Shown one piece after another: positions 56,225-64,000 of a DNA stretch of 64,000 nucleotides; within the stretch, counting starts at the first letter, position 1; each line of letters opens with the position of its first letter. This stretch comes from Streptomyces cinnamoneus. GTDB lineage: Bacteria > Actinomycetota > Actinomycetes > Streptomycetales > Streptomycetaceae. A program made the position numbers and the translations under genes. The notes below the pieces were generated by a model. It saw only the letters and a program-made list of their open reading frames with translations. It was not told the DNA's origin and made no database searches. The stretch spans positions 290,003 through 354,002 of the forward strand of contig NZ_BMVB01000001.1 in NCBI RefSeq assembly GCF_014650495.1, given 5' to 3'.

Positions 56225-57938
56225 ACTCACCCGCGCCGCCTACGCCGACCTCTACGGGCCGACCACCGGTGACCGCATCCGGCTGGCCGACACCGACCTC
56301 GTCGTCGAGATCGAGGAGGACCGCTGCGGCGGTCCCGGCCGCGCCGGGGACGAGGCGGTCTTCGGCGGCGGCAAGGTCATCCGCGAGTCCATGGGCCAGT
56401 CCCGCGTCACCCGTGCCGAGGGCGCCCCCGACACCGTCATCACCGGCGCCGTCGTCCTCGACCACTGGGGGATCGTCAAGGCCGACATCGGCATCCGCGA
56501 CGGCCGCATCACCGGCGTCGGCAAGGCCGGCAACCCCGACACCATGGACGGCGTCCACCCCGACCTCGTCATCGGCCCCGAGACCGAGATCATCGCCGGC
56601 AACGGCCGGATCCTCACGGCCGGTGCCGTCGACGCCCACGTCCACTTCATCTGCCCCCAGCTCGCCGACGAGGCCCTCGCCTCCGGCATCACCACGCTCG
56701 TGGGCGGCGGCACCGGACCCGCCGAGGGCAGCAAGGCCACCACCATCACCCCCGGCTCCTGGCACCTCGCCCGGATGTTCGAGGCCCTGGAGGGGCATCC
56801 CCTCAACATCGGCCTCCTCGGCAAGGGGAACACCGTCTCCCACGACTCCCTGCGCGCCCAGCTGCGCGCCGGTGCCGTCGGATTCAAGATCCACGAGGAC
56901 TGGGGGGCCACCCCCGCGGCCATCGACGCCTGCCTGAACGTCTGCGAGGAGAGCGGCGCCCAGCTCGCCCTCCACACCGACACGCTCAACGAGGCGGGCT
57001 TCGTCGGCGACACCCTCGCCGCCGTCGCCGGCCGCACCCTCCACGCGTACCACACCGAAGGTGCGGGCGGCGGGCACGCACCGGACATCATCACGGTGGT
57101 CTCCGAGGCCAACGTCCTGCCCAGCTCCACCAACCCCACCCGGCCGCACACCGTCAACACCGTCGACGAGCACCTCGACATGCTGATGGTCTGTCACCAC
57201 CTCAACCCGGCCGTCCCCGAGGACCTCGCCTTCGCCGAGTCCCGTATCCGGCCGGGCACCATCGCCGCCGAGGACGTCCTGCACGACCTCGGCGCCATCT
57301 CCATCATCTCCTCCGACTCCCAGGCCATGGGGCGCATCGGCGAGGTCGTCCTGCGCACCTGGCAGACCGCGCACGTGATGAAGAAGCGCCGCGGCCCCCT
57401 GCCCGGCGACGGTCCCGCCGACAACGCGCGGGCCCGGCGCTACGTCGCCAAGTACACCGTCAACCCGGCCGTGGCGCAGGGCCTGGACCACGAGATCGGC
57501 TCCGTCGAGACCGGCAAGCTCGCCGACCTGGTGCTGTGGGAGCCGGCCTTCTTCGGCGTGCGGCCGCTGCTCGTCCTCAAGGGCGGACAGATCGCCTACG
57601 CGCAGATGGGCGACGCCAACGCCTCCATCCCCACCCCGCAGCCCGTCCTGCCCCGCCCCATGTTCGGCGCCTTCGGCCGCGCCCCCGCCGCGACCTCCCT
57701 CAACTTCGTCACCCAGTGGGCCATGGACGACGGCCTGCCCGAGCGCCTCGGCCTGGGGAAGCGCTTCGTCCCGATCCGCAGCACGCGCCGCGTCACCAAG
57801 GCGGACATGCGCAACAACGACGCCCGGCCACGGGTGGAGGTCGACCCGGACACCTTCACGGTCACCATCGACGGCGACGCGGTGGAGCCGCAGCCCGCGG
57901 CGGAACTGCCCATGGCCCAGAGGTACTTCCTCTTCTGA
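56217..57938 (+). CDS. ureC: Urease subunit alpha
   Basis: This 573-residue catalytic subunit has the nickel ligands in [11 protein letters not shown] (about 138-146), the carbamylated Lys in [13 protein letters not shown] (Lys about 223), [10 protein letters not shown] and [13 protein letters not shown] with further His ligands, the flap [22 protein letters not shown] with the active-site Cys, and SSDSQAMGR with the Asp ligand. Length is normal and no key residue is missing. The stop overlaps the ureF ATG by one base (TGATG). Confidence 0.98.
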   Translation: MPELTRAAYADLYGPTTGDRIRLADTDLVVEIEEDRCGGPGRAGDEAVFGGGKVIRESMGQSRVTRAEGAPDTVITGAVVLDHWGIVKADIGIRDGRITGVGKAGNPDTMDGVHPDLVIGPETEIIAGNGRILTAGAVDAHVHFICPQLADEALASGITTLVGGGTGPAEGSKATTITPGSWHLARMFEALEGHPLNIGLLGKGNTVSHDSLRAQLRAGAVGFKIHEDWGATPAAIDACLNVCEESGAQLALHTDTLNEAGFVGDTLAAVAGRTLHAYHTEGAGGGHAPDIITVVSEANVLPSSTNPTRPHTVNTVDEHLDMLMVCHHLNPAVPEDLAFAESRIRPGTIAAEDVLHDLGAISIISSDSQAMGRIGEVVLRTWQTAHVMKKRRGPLPGDGPADNARARRYVAKYTVNPAVAQGLDHEIGSVETGKLADLVLWEPAFFGVRPLLVLKGGQIAYAQMGDANASIPTPQPVLPRPMFGAFGRAPAATSLNFVTQWAMDDGLPERLGLGKRFVPIRSTRRVTKADMRNNDARPRVEVDPDTFTVTIDGDAVEPQPAAELPMAQRYFLF

Positions 57939-58705
57939 TGACCATCACCGACGTCATCGCCGCGCCGGAGGATCCGGCCCGTCCCCTGCCCGCGCCCGCG
58001 CCCGCGCCCGTTCCCCGGGCCGGGGGCAGGGGAGCCCTCGCCGCGCTGCTCGTCCTCGCCGACGGCCGCTTCCCGGCCGGCGGTCACGCGCACTCCGGCG
58101 GGGCGGAGGCGGCCGTCAAGGCCGGGCGGATCACGGACGGGGCATCACTGGAGTCGTTCTGCCGCGGGCGGCTGCACACGGCCGGACTGGCGGCGGCCGG
58201 GCTCGCCGCCGCTGCCGCCGCCGGAATCGATCCGCTCGCCCTCGACGAGGCCGCCGACGCCCGCACTCCTTCGCCGGCCCTGCGCACGGCGGCCCGGCGG
58301 CTCGGGCGGCAGATGATGCGGGCCGCCCGCGCGACGTGGCCCGCACCCGCGCTCGACGCCCTCGCCGCCGACCGGCCGCGCGGCGCCCACCAGCCCGTCG
58401 TGCTCGGCCTCGCCGCGCGCGCCGCCGGCCTCGGACCGCTCGATGCCGCGTACGCCGCCGCGTACGAGGCGGTGAGCGGGCCGGCGACGGCCGTGGTGCG
58501 GCTGCTGAGCCTCGATCCGTTCGAGGCGACGGGGGTGTTGGCGCGGCTTGCGCCGGAGCTCGACGCTGTGGCGGCCGCTGCCGCGGAGGCCGCGCAACGG
58601 GCCGTGCGCGAGGGCCCGGAGGCCCTGCCCGCTCCCTCGGCGCCGCTGCTGGACATCACGGCGGAGCAGCACGCGGCGTGGCCGGTGCGTCTGTTCGCCA
58701 CGTAG
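57938..58705 (+). CDS. ureF: Urease accessory protein UreF
   Basis: This 255-residue accessory protein is part of the UreD-UreF-UreG complex that delivers nickel and CO2 to the apoenzyme. UreF features include [21 protein letters not shown] (about 36-56), the all-helical body, [16 protein letters not shown] and the [13 protein letters not shown] segment. It begins with a Pro/Ala-rich extension. The ATG overlaps the ureC stop. A Streptomyces-type repeat of about 56 bases separates it from ureG. Confidence 0.93.
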   Translation: MTITDVIAAPEDPARPLPAPAPAPVPRAGGRGALAALLVLADGRFPAGGHAHSGGAEAAVKAGRITDGASLESFCRGRLHTAGLAAAGLAAAAAAGIDPLALDEAADARTPSPALRTAARRLGRQMMRAARATWPAPALDALAADRPRGAHQPVVLGLAARAAGLGPLDAAYAAAYEAVSGPATAVVRLLSLDPFEATGVLARLAPELDAVAAAAAEAAQRAVREGPEALPAPSAPLLDITAEQHAAWPVRLFAT

Positions 58706-58736
58706 CGGAGCCCCGGTCCCGCCCTTTCGCCGTTTC

Positions 58737-58792
58737 CCGGGGCTCCGCCCCGGACCCCGCTCCTCAAACGCCGGAGGGGCTGAATTCTCAGC
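58737..58792. repeat. Intergenic Streptomyces-type repeat between ureF and ureG
   Basis: The segment starts CCCGGGGCTCCGCCCCGG, forming a small hairpin, then runs through CTCCTCAAACGCCGGAGGGGC, cut here at 58781, and ends near CTCAGCC. I recall the same words as dispersed intergenic repeats in many Streptomyces. It may act as a processing or attenuation stem inside the urease operon. Confidence 0.6.
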
Positions 58793-58829
58793 CGTCCGGG
58801 AAGAACCCACACCGACCCCCGGAGGGACC

Positions 58830-59525
58830 ATGCACCTCGACCACCCCGACGCGTTCCCCCACCGCCACACCTACGGCCCTGCCGACCCCACCCGCCCCGA
58901 CGGGCGACGCCGTGCCCTGCGGATCGGCCTCGGCGGGCCCGTCGGCTCCGGCAAGACGGCCACGGTCGCCGCCCTGTGCCGGGCACTGCGCGACGAGTTG
59001 TCCATCGCCGTCGTCACCAACGACATCTACACCCGTGAGGACGCCGAGTTCCTGCTGCGCAACGCCGTGCTGCCGCCCGAGCGCATCGCCGCCGTGGAGA
59101 CGGGTGCCTGCCCGCACACGGCCATCCGCGACGACATCTCCGCCAACCTCGAAGCCGTCGAGGACCTGGAGGACGCGGTGGGCCCGCTCGACCTCGTCCT
59201 CGTCGAGTCCGGCGGGGACAACCTCACCGCCACCTTCTCCAAGGGCCTGGTCGACGCACAGATCTTCGTCATCGACGTCGCCGGCGGCGACGACATCCCC
59301 CGCAAGGGCGGCCCCGGGCTGACCACCGCCGACCTGCTCGTCGTCAACAAGACCGACCTGGCGCCCTACGTCGGAGCCGACCTGGAGGGCATGGCCCGCG
59401 ACGCCAAGTCCCAGCGCGGCGAGCTCCCGGTGGCCTTCACCTCGCTGGCCGCGGAGGGCGGGGTCGCACCCGTACGCGACTGGGTGCGCGAGCAGGTGGC
59501 GGCGTGGACCGCCCGCACGCCATGA
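58830..59525 (+). CDS. ureG: Urease accessory GTPase UreG
   Basis: This 231-residue SIMIBI-class GTPase powers nickel insertion. The P-loop [12 protein letters not shown] is at about 35-46, [16 protein letters not shown] and [14 protein letters not shown] (Cys-Pro-His nickel motif) follow, with [11 protein letters not shown] and base-recognition [15 protein letters not shown]. An N-terminal His-containing stretch ([15 protein letters not shown]) may hold Ni, partly compensating for the absence of UreE. GGAGGG precedes the ATG. The stop overlaps the ureD start by four bases. Confidence 0.97.
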   Translation: MHLDHPDAFPHRHTYGPADPTRPDGRRRALRIGLGGPVGSGKTATVAALCRALRDELSIAVVTNDIYTREDAEFLLRNAVLPPERIAAVETGACPHTAIRDDISANLEAVEDLEDAVGPLDLVLVESGGDNLTATFSKGLVDAQIFVIDVAGGDDIPRKGGPGLTTADLLVVNKTDLAPYVGADLEGMARDAKSQRGELPVAFTSLAAEGGVAPVRDWVREQVAAWTARTP

Positions 59526-60319
59526 CCGTCCCGGCTCCTGCGGCCACTCCCGGGCTGCGCGCCGCCGCACGGATCGTCGCCGCGCCCGACGGCAGGGGTG
59601 GCACGGCGCTGCCCGTGCTGGACGGTTCGGGCCCCTTCGCCCTGCGGCGGCTGCGCCCGGACGGTTGCGAGGCCCGGGTCGCGCTCGTCGGCGCCATGAG
59701 CGCGCCGCTCGGCGGCGATCTGCTCGCCCTCACCGCCGAGGTGCGGGCGGGCGCCGCGCTGCGCTTCACGACCACGGCCGCCACGATCGCCCTGCCGGGC
59801 CGTACGGGTGCGCCCGCCGCGTACGACACCCTGATCGGCGTGGGGGAGGGGGCGCAGCTGTGCTGGCTCCCCGAGCCGCTGATCTCCGCCCGCGGCAGTG
59901 ACCTGCGGACGACGACACGGGTCGACCTCGCCGCCGGCGCCCGCCTGGTGCTCCGCGAGGAGCAGGTCCTGGGCCGGGCGGCCGAGCCACCGGGGCGGCT
60001 GGCCGCACGGCTGACCGTGCGGCTGGCCGGGCGCCCGCTCTTCGACCAGGAGCTGTGCTACGGGCCCGGGGCGCCCGGCTGGGACGGCGGGGCCGTGCTC
60101 GGCGGTCATCGCACCGTCGGTCAACTCCTCGTCGTCGACCCGGCCTTCGACCGGCATCCGGTGGCGGCCCGCCCGCTGGGGACGACGGCCGCCCTCGCCC
60201 CGCTCGCCGGCCCCGCGGCCGTGGTGAGCGCGGTGGCACCGGACGCACTGGCCCTGCGCAGGCTGCTGGATTCGGCACTATCCCAACTGAATGCCGCAAC
60301 TCGGAAGTCTCGCGGATAG
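59522..60319 (+). CDS. ureD: Urease accessory protein UreD
   Basis: This 265-residue UreD/UreH-type protein is the scaffold of the activation complex. It is recognised by its place after ureG and by [59 protein letters not shown] and [11 protein letters not shown], which follow the family's beta-sandwich pattern. UreD sequences diverge strongly, so similarity is moderate. The ATG at 59522 overlaps ureG. It is the last urease gene. Confidence 0.93.
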   Translation: MTVPAPAATPGLRAAARIVAAPDGRGGTALPVLDGSGPFALRRLRPDGCEARVALVGAMSAPLGGDLLALTAEVRAGAALRFTTTAATIALPGRTGAPAAYDTLIGVGEGAQLCWLPEPLISARGSDLRTTTRVDLAAGARLVLREEQVLGRAAEPPGRLAARLTVRLAGRPLFDQELCYGPGAPGWDGGAVLGGHRTVGQLLVVDPAFDRHPVAARPLGTTAALAPLAGPAAVVSAVAPDALALRRLLDSALSQLNAATRKSRG

Positions 60320-60487
60320 TTGGGGCGAAGGGTGCCTCTCGTGCCCTTCCGTGTTTCGTCACGTTTACGGATTAGTAAAGAACGCCCGCCCACCCTGTCC
60401 TTTGTGGCAGGGGAGACGAAAGGATTCCCCCTTGCAGACCGCGTGATCATCGCCGCCTCGGGCGGCACTCAGCAGGGGGATTCACAC

Positions 60488-62080
60488 GTGAGATCAAACG
60501 CGATATCCGCTGCCACCGTGGTGGCAAGCGCGCTGGTCGCCGGGTTCCTGACCGCCCCGGCCGCCGGCGCCGCGGAGGCGGTGCCGGGCGGCGCCGCCGA
60601 GGCCAAGGGCGTGAAGATCGCCGCCGAGCGGGCGGCCAAGGCCGGCATCAACTGGCAGGACTGCCCTGCCGACTGGGGCCTGGAGAAGCCCATCCAGTGC
60701 GGGTTCGTGACCGTCCCCGTCGACTACGCCAAGCCCAACGGGCCCACCATCCAGATCGCCGTGGACCGCGCCCGTTCCACCGGCACCGCCGAGGAGCACC
60801 AGGGCTCGCTCGTCTACAACCCCGGTGGCCCCGGCGGCTCCGGCCTGAAGTTCCCGCGCAAGATCACCACGAAGAGCCCGATCTACACCAAGATCGCTCA
60901 GGCTTACGACTTCGTCGGCTTCGACCCGCGCGGCGTGGGCCGCTCCGCGCCGATCTCCTGCGTCGACCCCCAGGAGTTCGTCAAGGCCCCCAAGGCCGAC
61001 CCGGTGCCCGACAGCGAGGCCGACAAGCGCGCCCAGCGCAAGCTGGCCAAGGAGTACGCCGACGGCTGCGCCGAGCGCAGCGGCAAGCTCCTGCCCCACC
61101 TCACGACGCCGAACACCGCCCGTGACCTCGACGTCGTCCGCGCCGCCCTCGGCGAGAAGAAGCTCAACTACCTCGGCGTCTCCTACGGCACCTACCTCGG
61201 CGCCGTCTACGGCACGCTCTTCCCGGACCACGTCCGTCGCATGATCGTCGACAGCGTCGTCAACCCGGCCCGGGACAACATCTGGTACAAGGCCAACCTC
61301 GAACAGGACATCGCCTTCGAGGGCCGCTTCAAGGACTGGGAGAGCTGGGTCGCCAAGTACGACTCGGTCTTCCACATCGGCGACACCCGCGACAAGGTCC
61401 AGCAGGAGTGGGAGAAGCTGCGCGCCGCCGCGAAGAAGCAGCCCATCGGCGGGGTCGTCGGCCCGGCCGAGCTGATCAGCTTCTTCCAGAGCGCCGCCTA
61501 CTACGACTCCTCCTGGATCTCGGTCGCCGACACCTGGAAGAAGTACCGCGCCGGTGACGAGAAGGCCCTCGTCCAGGCCGCGGGCCCGGACCTGACCGAC
61601 AAGGCCGGCAACATCGCCTCGGAGAACAGCAACGCCGTCTACACCGCGGTCGAGTGCGCCGACGCCAAGTGGCCCACCAGCTGGAAGAAGTGGGACCGCG
61701 ACAACACCCGCATCCACCGCCAGGCCCCCTTCATGACCTGGGCCAACGCCTGGATGAACCTGCCCTGCGCGACCTGGAAGGCCCCGCAGCAGAACCCGGT
61801 CGAGGTCGCCACGCACAAGGGGCTGCCCAAGACCCTCATCGTGCAGTCCGACCGTGACGCCGCCACCCCCTACGCGGGCGCGGTCGAGCTGCACAAGCGC
61901 TTCCGCGGCTCGCAGCTGATCACGGAGGCGGGCGCCGGCTCGCACGGTGTCACGAGCCTGAAGAACCCGTGCATCAACGACCGCGTCGACGCGTACCTCC
62001 TCACCGGCAAGACCGACGGCAAGGACGTGACGTGCACCCCGCACGCCACCCCCGAGCCGCCGAAGGCCGCGACGAAGTAA
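60488..62080 (+). CDS. Secreted tripeptidyl aminopeptidase (S33 family)
   Basis: This 530-residue exoprotease has a Sec signal peptide ending near AAGAAEA (about residue 35) and then an alpha/beta-hydrolase core. The oxyanion motif is NPGGPGGSGL, the nucleophile elbow LGVSYGTYLGAVYG, the acidic residue is in IVQSDRDAATP, and the catalytic His in GAGSHGVTS. The C-terminal TAP-like domain is present. It removes tripeptides from the N-termini of peptides and is the Tap/SlpE type of Streptomyces. The GTG at 60488 with AGGGGGA upstream is the start. The 168-bp leader carries the promoter. Confidence 0.94.
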   Translation: MRSNAISAATVVASALVAGFLTAPAAGAAEAVPGGAAEAKGVKIAAERAAKAGINWQDCPADWGLEKPIQCGFVTVPVDYAKPNGPTIQIAVDRARSTGTAEEHQGSLVYNPGGPGGSGLKFPRKITTKSPIYTKIAQAYDFVGFDPRGVGRSAPISCVDPQEFVKAPKADPVPDSEADKRAQRKLAKEYADGCAERSGKLLPHLTTPNTARDLDVVRAALGEKKLNYLGVSYGTYLGAVYGTLFPDHVRRMIVDSVVNPARDNIWYKANLEQDIAFEGRFKDWESWVAKYDSVFHIGDTRDKVQQEWEKLRAAAKKQPIGGVVGPAELISFFQSAAYYDSSWISVADTWKKYRAGDEKALVQAAGPDLTDKAGNIASENSNAVYTAVECADAKWPTSWKKWDRDNTRIHRQAPFMTWANAWMNLPCATWKAPQQNPVEVATHKGLPKTLIVQSDRDAATPYAGAVELHKRFRGSQLITEAGAGSHGVTSLKNPCINDRVDAYLLTGKTDGKDVTCTPHATPEPPKAATK

Positions 62081-62120
62081 GGCACACGCGCACCCGCCGG
62101 GGCCGAGCCCCGGAACACAC

Positions 62121-62151
62121 CGCGCCCCGGCCCGTCATGGGCCGGGGCGCG
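62121..62151. terminator. Hairpin between aminopeptidase and TIGR02452 genes
   Basis: CGCGCCCCGGCCC (62121-62133) pairs perfectly with its complement at 62139-62151 around GTCAT. It lies between convergent stops. Confidence 0.75.
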
Positions 62152-62166
62152 GCGTCGTCCCCCGGG

Positions 62167-62994
62167 TCAGCGCCCGGCCGGGGCGAACACGGCGGTGAAG
62201 GCCGCTCGCGTGGGGGAGTCGGCGCGGCGGTCCAGGACCGCGAAGACGACGTGCTCGAAGCGGTGCGCGAAGCGGCCCGCACCGGTGAGGTGGGCGGCGA
62301 ACGCCGTGGCGACCTCCCGCGGGTCGTTGCGGAAGACCCCGCATCCCCAGGCGCCGAGCACCAGCCTGCGGTAGCCGTGCGCGGCGGCGACCTCCAGGAC
62401 CCGGCCCGCCCGCTGGGCCAGCACCGCCGGGACGCGGTCCGTCTCCTGCGGCGCGCGCTGGGCGATCACTCCCGCGTTGGGGGCGGGCGACGTCAGGAAG
62501 CCCACGGTGTAGGGGGATTCCAGCAGTGTGCCGCGGTCGTCGCGGAAGACCGGGACGCCGGGGGAGTGGATGACCCGGTGGCTGTAGAACGGGCTCGTGT
62601 CGGCGCGGTGGGCCGCGTAGAACTCCGGGGCCTCGCGCAGGCACGCGTAGAGCGCCGAACCGCGGCAGAGCGCCTCCTCCTGCGCCTGCGCGCCGTTGAG
62701 GTAGCCGCCCCCGGGGTTGCGTGCGGAGGCGAAGTTGAGGACGGCCACCGGGCCGTCCGCCGCCAGGCGGCGCGACGCGTCCAGGCTGCCCTCGCCCGTC
62801 ACCTCGAACACCGTCGCCGCCCCGGCCCGCGCGTCCGGCACGGCCACCGGCCCGGGCCCGTGGAGCACGGTGTCCCGCCGCGCCCTTCGCACCGCACCGG
62901 CGAAGTCCACCGCCCGGCCGCCGGGCGTCGTGTAGCCACCGGAGGCGACGATCACCTCCGTCATCCGCGCGACCTCGCGCAGTCGCGCGCTCAT
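62167..62994 (-). CDS. TIGR02452 / PARG-like macrodomain protein
   Basis: This 275-residue protein of the DUF2263/TIGR02452 family is related to bacterial poly(ADP-ribose) glycohydrolases. The diagnostic loop NFASARNPGGGYLNGAQAQEEALCRGSALY, shown here only as family landmark in two parts (ARNPGGGYLNG and AQEEALCR), carries the catalytic Glu pair of PARG-like enzymes. VLGAWGCGVFRNDP is the second macrodomain motif. It likely hydrolyses ADP-ribose from proteins or nucleic acids. The ATG at 62994 has GAGGGACGACGC upstream. It is divergent from the SSI-type inhibitor gene. Confidence 0.9.
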   Translation of the reverse strand: MSARLREVARMTEVIVASGGYTTPGGRAVDFAGAVRRARRDTVLHGPGPVAVPDARAGAATVFEVTGEGSLDASRRLAADGPVAVLNFASARNPGGGYLNGAQAQEEALCRGSALYACLREAPEFYAAHRADTSPFYSHRVIHSPGVPVFRDDRGTLLESPYTVGFLTSPAPNAGVIAQRAPQETDRVPAVLAQRAGRVLEVAAAHGYRRLVLGAWGCGVFRNDPREVATAFAAHLTGAGRFAHRFEHVVFAVLDRRADSPTRAAFTAVFAPAGR

Positions 62995-63205
62995 GCGTCG
63001 TCCCTCGTCAGAAGCTGTGTCACAAGCGCCGAGCGTACGGCCCGCCGGCCCGCGCCCGCGACGGTTTTTCCGCAGGTCACCCCGCGCGGCCGACCGGGTG
63101 GCCGGGGACCCCCGCACGGGTGAGCGCACGGTGCGGCCCCTTGCCGCGCGCGCCCGCGCGCGGTGCCCTGGCGCGGGCAACCCCGCGCCCCAGGAGGCCA
63201 CCACC

Positions 63206-63598
63206 ATGTCCGTACGCACCACCGCGGCCGCAGCGGCGACCGCCACCGCCCTCCTCGCCCTCCCCCCGGCCCCGGCGCAGGCCGACGGCAAGGGCGAGGG
63301 GCGCTTCCTCCTCACCGTCTCCGGCGCCCAGAGCACCTGGATCCGCGGCGTCCAGCTGGTCTGCCCCGGCCCGGGCGGACACCACCCGCACGCGTCCGAG
63401 GCATGCGAGAGCCTGCGCCTGGCGAACGGCCGGCCCGACGCGCTGCCCCCCGACCCCGCGCGCGTGTGCACCCAGGAGGAGGACCCGGTCACCGCGACCG
63501 CCACCGGCCAATGGAACGGGGCCGCGGTCGCCTGGCGGAAGACCTTCCCCCACTCCTGTGCCCTGGAGGCCGCCACCGGGCCCGTGTTCCGCTTCTGA
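63206..63598 (+). CDS. Secreted subtilisin inhibitor-like protein (SSI family), P1 Gln
   Basis: This 130-residue protein has a signal peptide ending AQA (about residue 26) and then a complete SSI domain: GRFLLTVSGAQ, cysteines 53-67 and 88-118 in the SSI spacing, PDALPPDPARVC, DPVTATATGQWNG and RKTFPHSC. These inhibitors block extracellular serine proteases. Aligned on the SSI reactive site (two residues after the third Cys), P1 is Gln90 and P1' Glu91. Met or Lys is usual at P1, so the specificity is probably unusual. CAGGAGG lies before the ATG. Confidence 0.9.
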   Translation: MSVRTTAAAAATATALLALPPAPAQADGKGEGRFLLTVSGAQSTWIRGVQLVCPGPGGHHPHASEACESLRLANGRPDALPPDPARVCTQEEDPVTATATGQWNGAAVAWRKTFPHSCALEAATGPVFRF

Positions 63599-63627
63599 AA
63601 CCGGCGCCGTGACCGGGCCCGTGCCTC

Positions 63628-63786
63628 TCAGGCGCCGCGCGCCGCCAGTGATCCGATGGTCGCCAGCCCCAGCACCACCCACGTGAACCACAGCCAGCCG
63701 TTGCTGCCGATCGTCACGGTGTAGGCGGTCACCAGGACCAGCCCGCCGACGGTCATCGCCGCCATCGCCTTCGCCGATCCGGGCAT
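63628..63786 (-). CDS. Small two-helix membrane protein
   Basis: This 52-residue hydrophobic protein has two predicted transmembrane segments (MTVGGLVLVTAYTVTIG and WLWFTWVVLGLATIGSLAA). The start at 63786 has GGAGGTGCGGG upstream. The frame is open to 63846, but the added residues are Arg-rich and without RBS. I do not recognise a named family; similar small proteins occur alone in Streptomyces genomes. It converges with the SSI gene. Confidence 0.7.
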   Translation of the reverse strand: MPGSAKAMAAMTVGGLVLVTAYTVTIGSNGWLWFTWVVLGLATIGSLAARGA

Positions 63787-63825
63787 CCCGCACCTCCTCA
63801 CGGCGGCCCGGGTGCGAAAACGCGC

Positions 63826-63865
63826 GGACCGCGGCCAGGAGACCATCGTCTCCCCACCGCGGTCC
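63826..63865 (-). terminator. Two-tier hairpin downstream of the right-edge gene
   Basis: GGACCGCGG (63826-63834) pairs with CCGCGGTCC (63857-63865). Inside it GGAGAC (63838-63843) pairs with GTCTCC (63848-63853). It lies just past the stop of the minus-strand gene at the window edge. Confidence 0.65.
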
Positions 63866-63891
63866 GTACCGCCATACCGCTGCCGGGCCCG

Positions 63892-64000
63892 TCACTGCCC
63901 CCGCGTGTTCAACGAGGCCAGGTAGGCGTTGTAGGCGGCCAGCTCCTTGTCGCCGTTCCGGTCCGCCGCCCGGTCGCTGCGCCTGGCCTGGCGCTGCTCC
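63892..64000 (-). CDS. C-terminus of an unidentified protein (partial)
   Basis: The reverse strand enters the window in an open frame and stops at the TGA complementary to 63892-63894, giving 35 residues. The fragment is charged and helical (EQRQARRSDRAADRNGDKE, then LAAYNAYLASLNTRGQ). Tails containing AAYNAYLA-type ends occur in Streptomyces membrane proteins such as cytochrome oxidase assembly factors, but this is too short for a call. A hairpin at 63826-63865 terminates it. Confidence 0.6.
   Translation of the reverse strand, partial: EQRQARRSDRAADRNGDKELAAYNAYLASLNTRGQ

Noticed and set aside
55992..57491. Open frame of about 499 codons antisense to ureC
   Set aside because: Shadow frame with repetitive Val/Asp/Gly composition, while UreC motifs are complete on the plus strand.
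1..64000. tRNA, rRNA or transposase genes
   Set aside because: I saw no cloverleaf-like tRNA, no rRNA sequence and no transposase. The only mobile-type element is the non-coding one at 47100-47331.

Overview
The window is typical high-GC Streptomyces chromosome: strong third-position G/C, GTG and TTG starts, head-to-tail ATGA overlaps, and families such as DUF397/XRE pairs, SARP regulators, subtilisin-inhibitor proteins and Tat-secreted enzymes. At 5.5-22 kb it carries the cinnamycin lanthipeptide gene cluster. The precursor at 6077-6313 ends in the 19-residue core CRQSCSFGPFTFVCDGNTK, which I recognise as cinnamycin itself (Arg2; duramycin has Lys2). The strain is therefore probably Streptomyces cinnamoneus or another cinnamycin producer. 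Gene names in the cin region come from memory of the published cluster and the gene order seen here.

Layout. 1-5.4 kb: housekeeping and accessory genes (hotdog thioesterase, DedA protein, gamma carbonic anhydrase, carboxylesterase, and a divergent EamA exporter / XRE-cupin regulator pair). 5.5-13.9 kb: the cin biosynthetic operon cinorf7-cinA-cinM-cinX-cinT-cinH-cinY, preceded by five 15-bp tandem repeats and a SARP-type promoter with three TGAAA direct repeats at 11-bp spacing. 13.9-22.1 kb: YigZ-like, CoA-binding and tendamistat-like secreted proteins, the cinRK two-component system, the divergent PE-methyltransferase immunity gene cinorf10, a DedA protein whose frame runs antisense through the SARP gene cinR1, and an XRE / ImmA-like protease / MAB_1171c-like membrane triad. 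22.3-29.4 kb: sbcDC, Lrp/AsnC regulator, rhodanese, DUF885 protein. 29.4-46.2 kb: GNAT, FAD oxidoreductase, PhoD phosphatase with a candidate PHO box, alpha/beta hydrolase, SigJ-like sigma factor, SDR, GntR regulator with a DasR-like palindrome, ROK regulator, Mug-type glycosylase, purB, SGNH hydrolase, two CNNM/CBS proteins, an LLM oxidoreductase and a methyltransferase. 46.3-51.2 kb: biotin genes bioB-bioA-bioD divergent from bioF, with a 232-bp inverted-repeat (MITE-like) element between bioA and bioD. 51.2-52.9 kb: a WhiJ/AbaA-like DUF397-XRE-ATPase cassette. 53.1-53.8 kb: an NlpC/P60 cell-wall hydrolase behind a probable cyclic-di-AMP (ydaO) riboswitch. 54.1-55.5 kb: a ClpP paralogue lacking the catalytic His, divergent from an orphan Phd antitoxin. 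55.5-60.3 kb: urease operon ureABCFGD. 60.5-64 kb: secreted tripeptidyl aminopeptidase, TIGR02452 (PARG-like) protein, SSI-type protease inhibitor and small membrane proteins.

How the cin genes fit together. CinM dehydrates and cyclises CinA, Cinorf7 makes the lysinoalanine bridge, CinX hydroxylates Asp15, and CinTH export the product. Immunity is thought to come from Cinorf10 methylating phosphatidylethanolamine, the target lipid. CinRK and the SARP CinR1 control onset. In-frame TTA codons in cinM, cinY, cinR1 and (if the upstream start is right) cinK predict bldA dependence. The less explained parts are the Nif11-like domain on CinX, the HET-C/phospholipase-C-like secreted CinY, the tendamistat-like secreted protein without the WRY inhibitory motif, and the long sense/antisense overlap of cinorf11 with cinR1.
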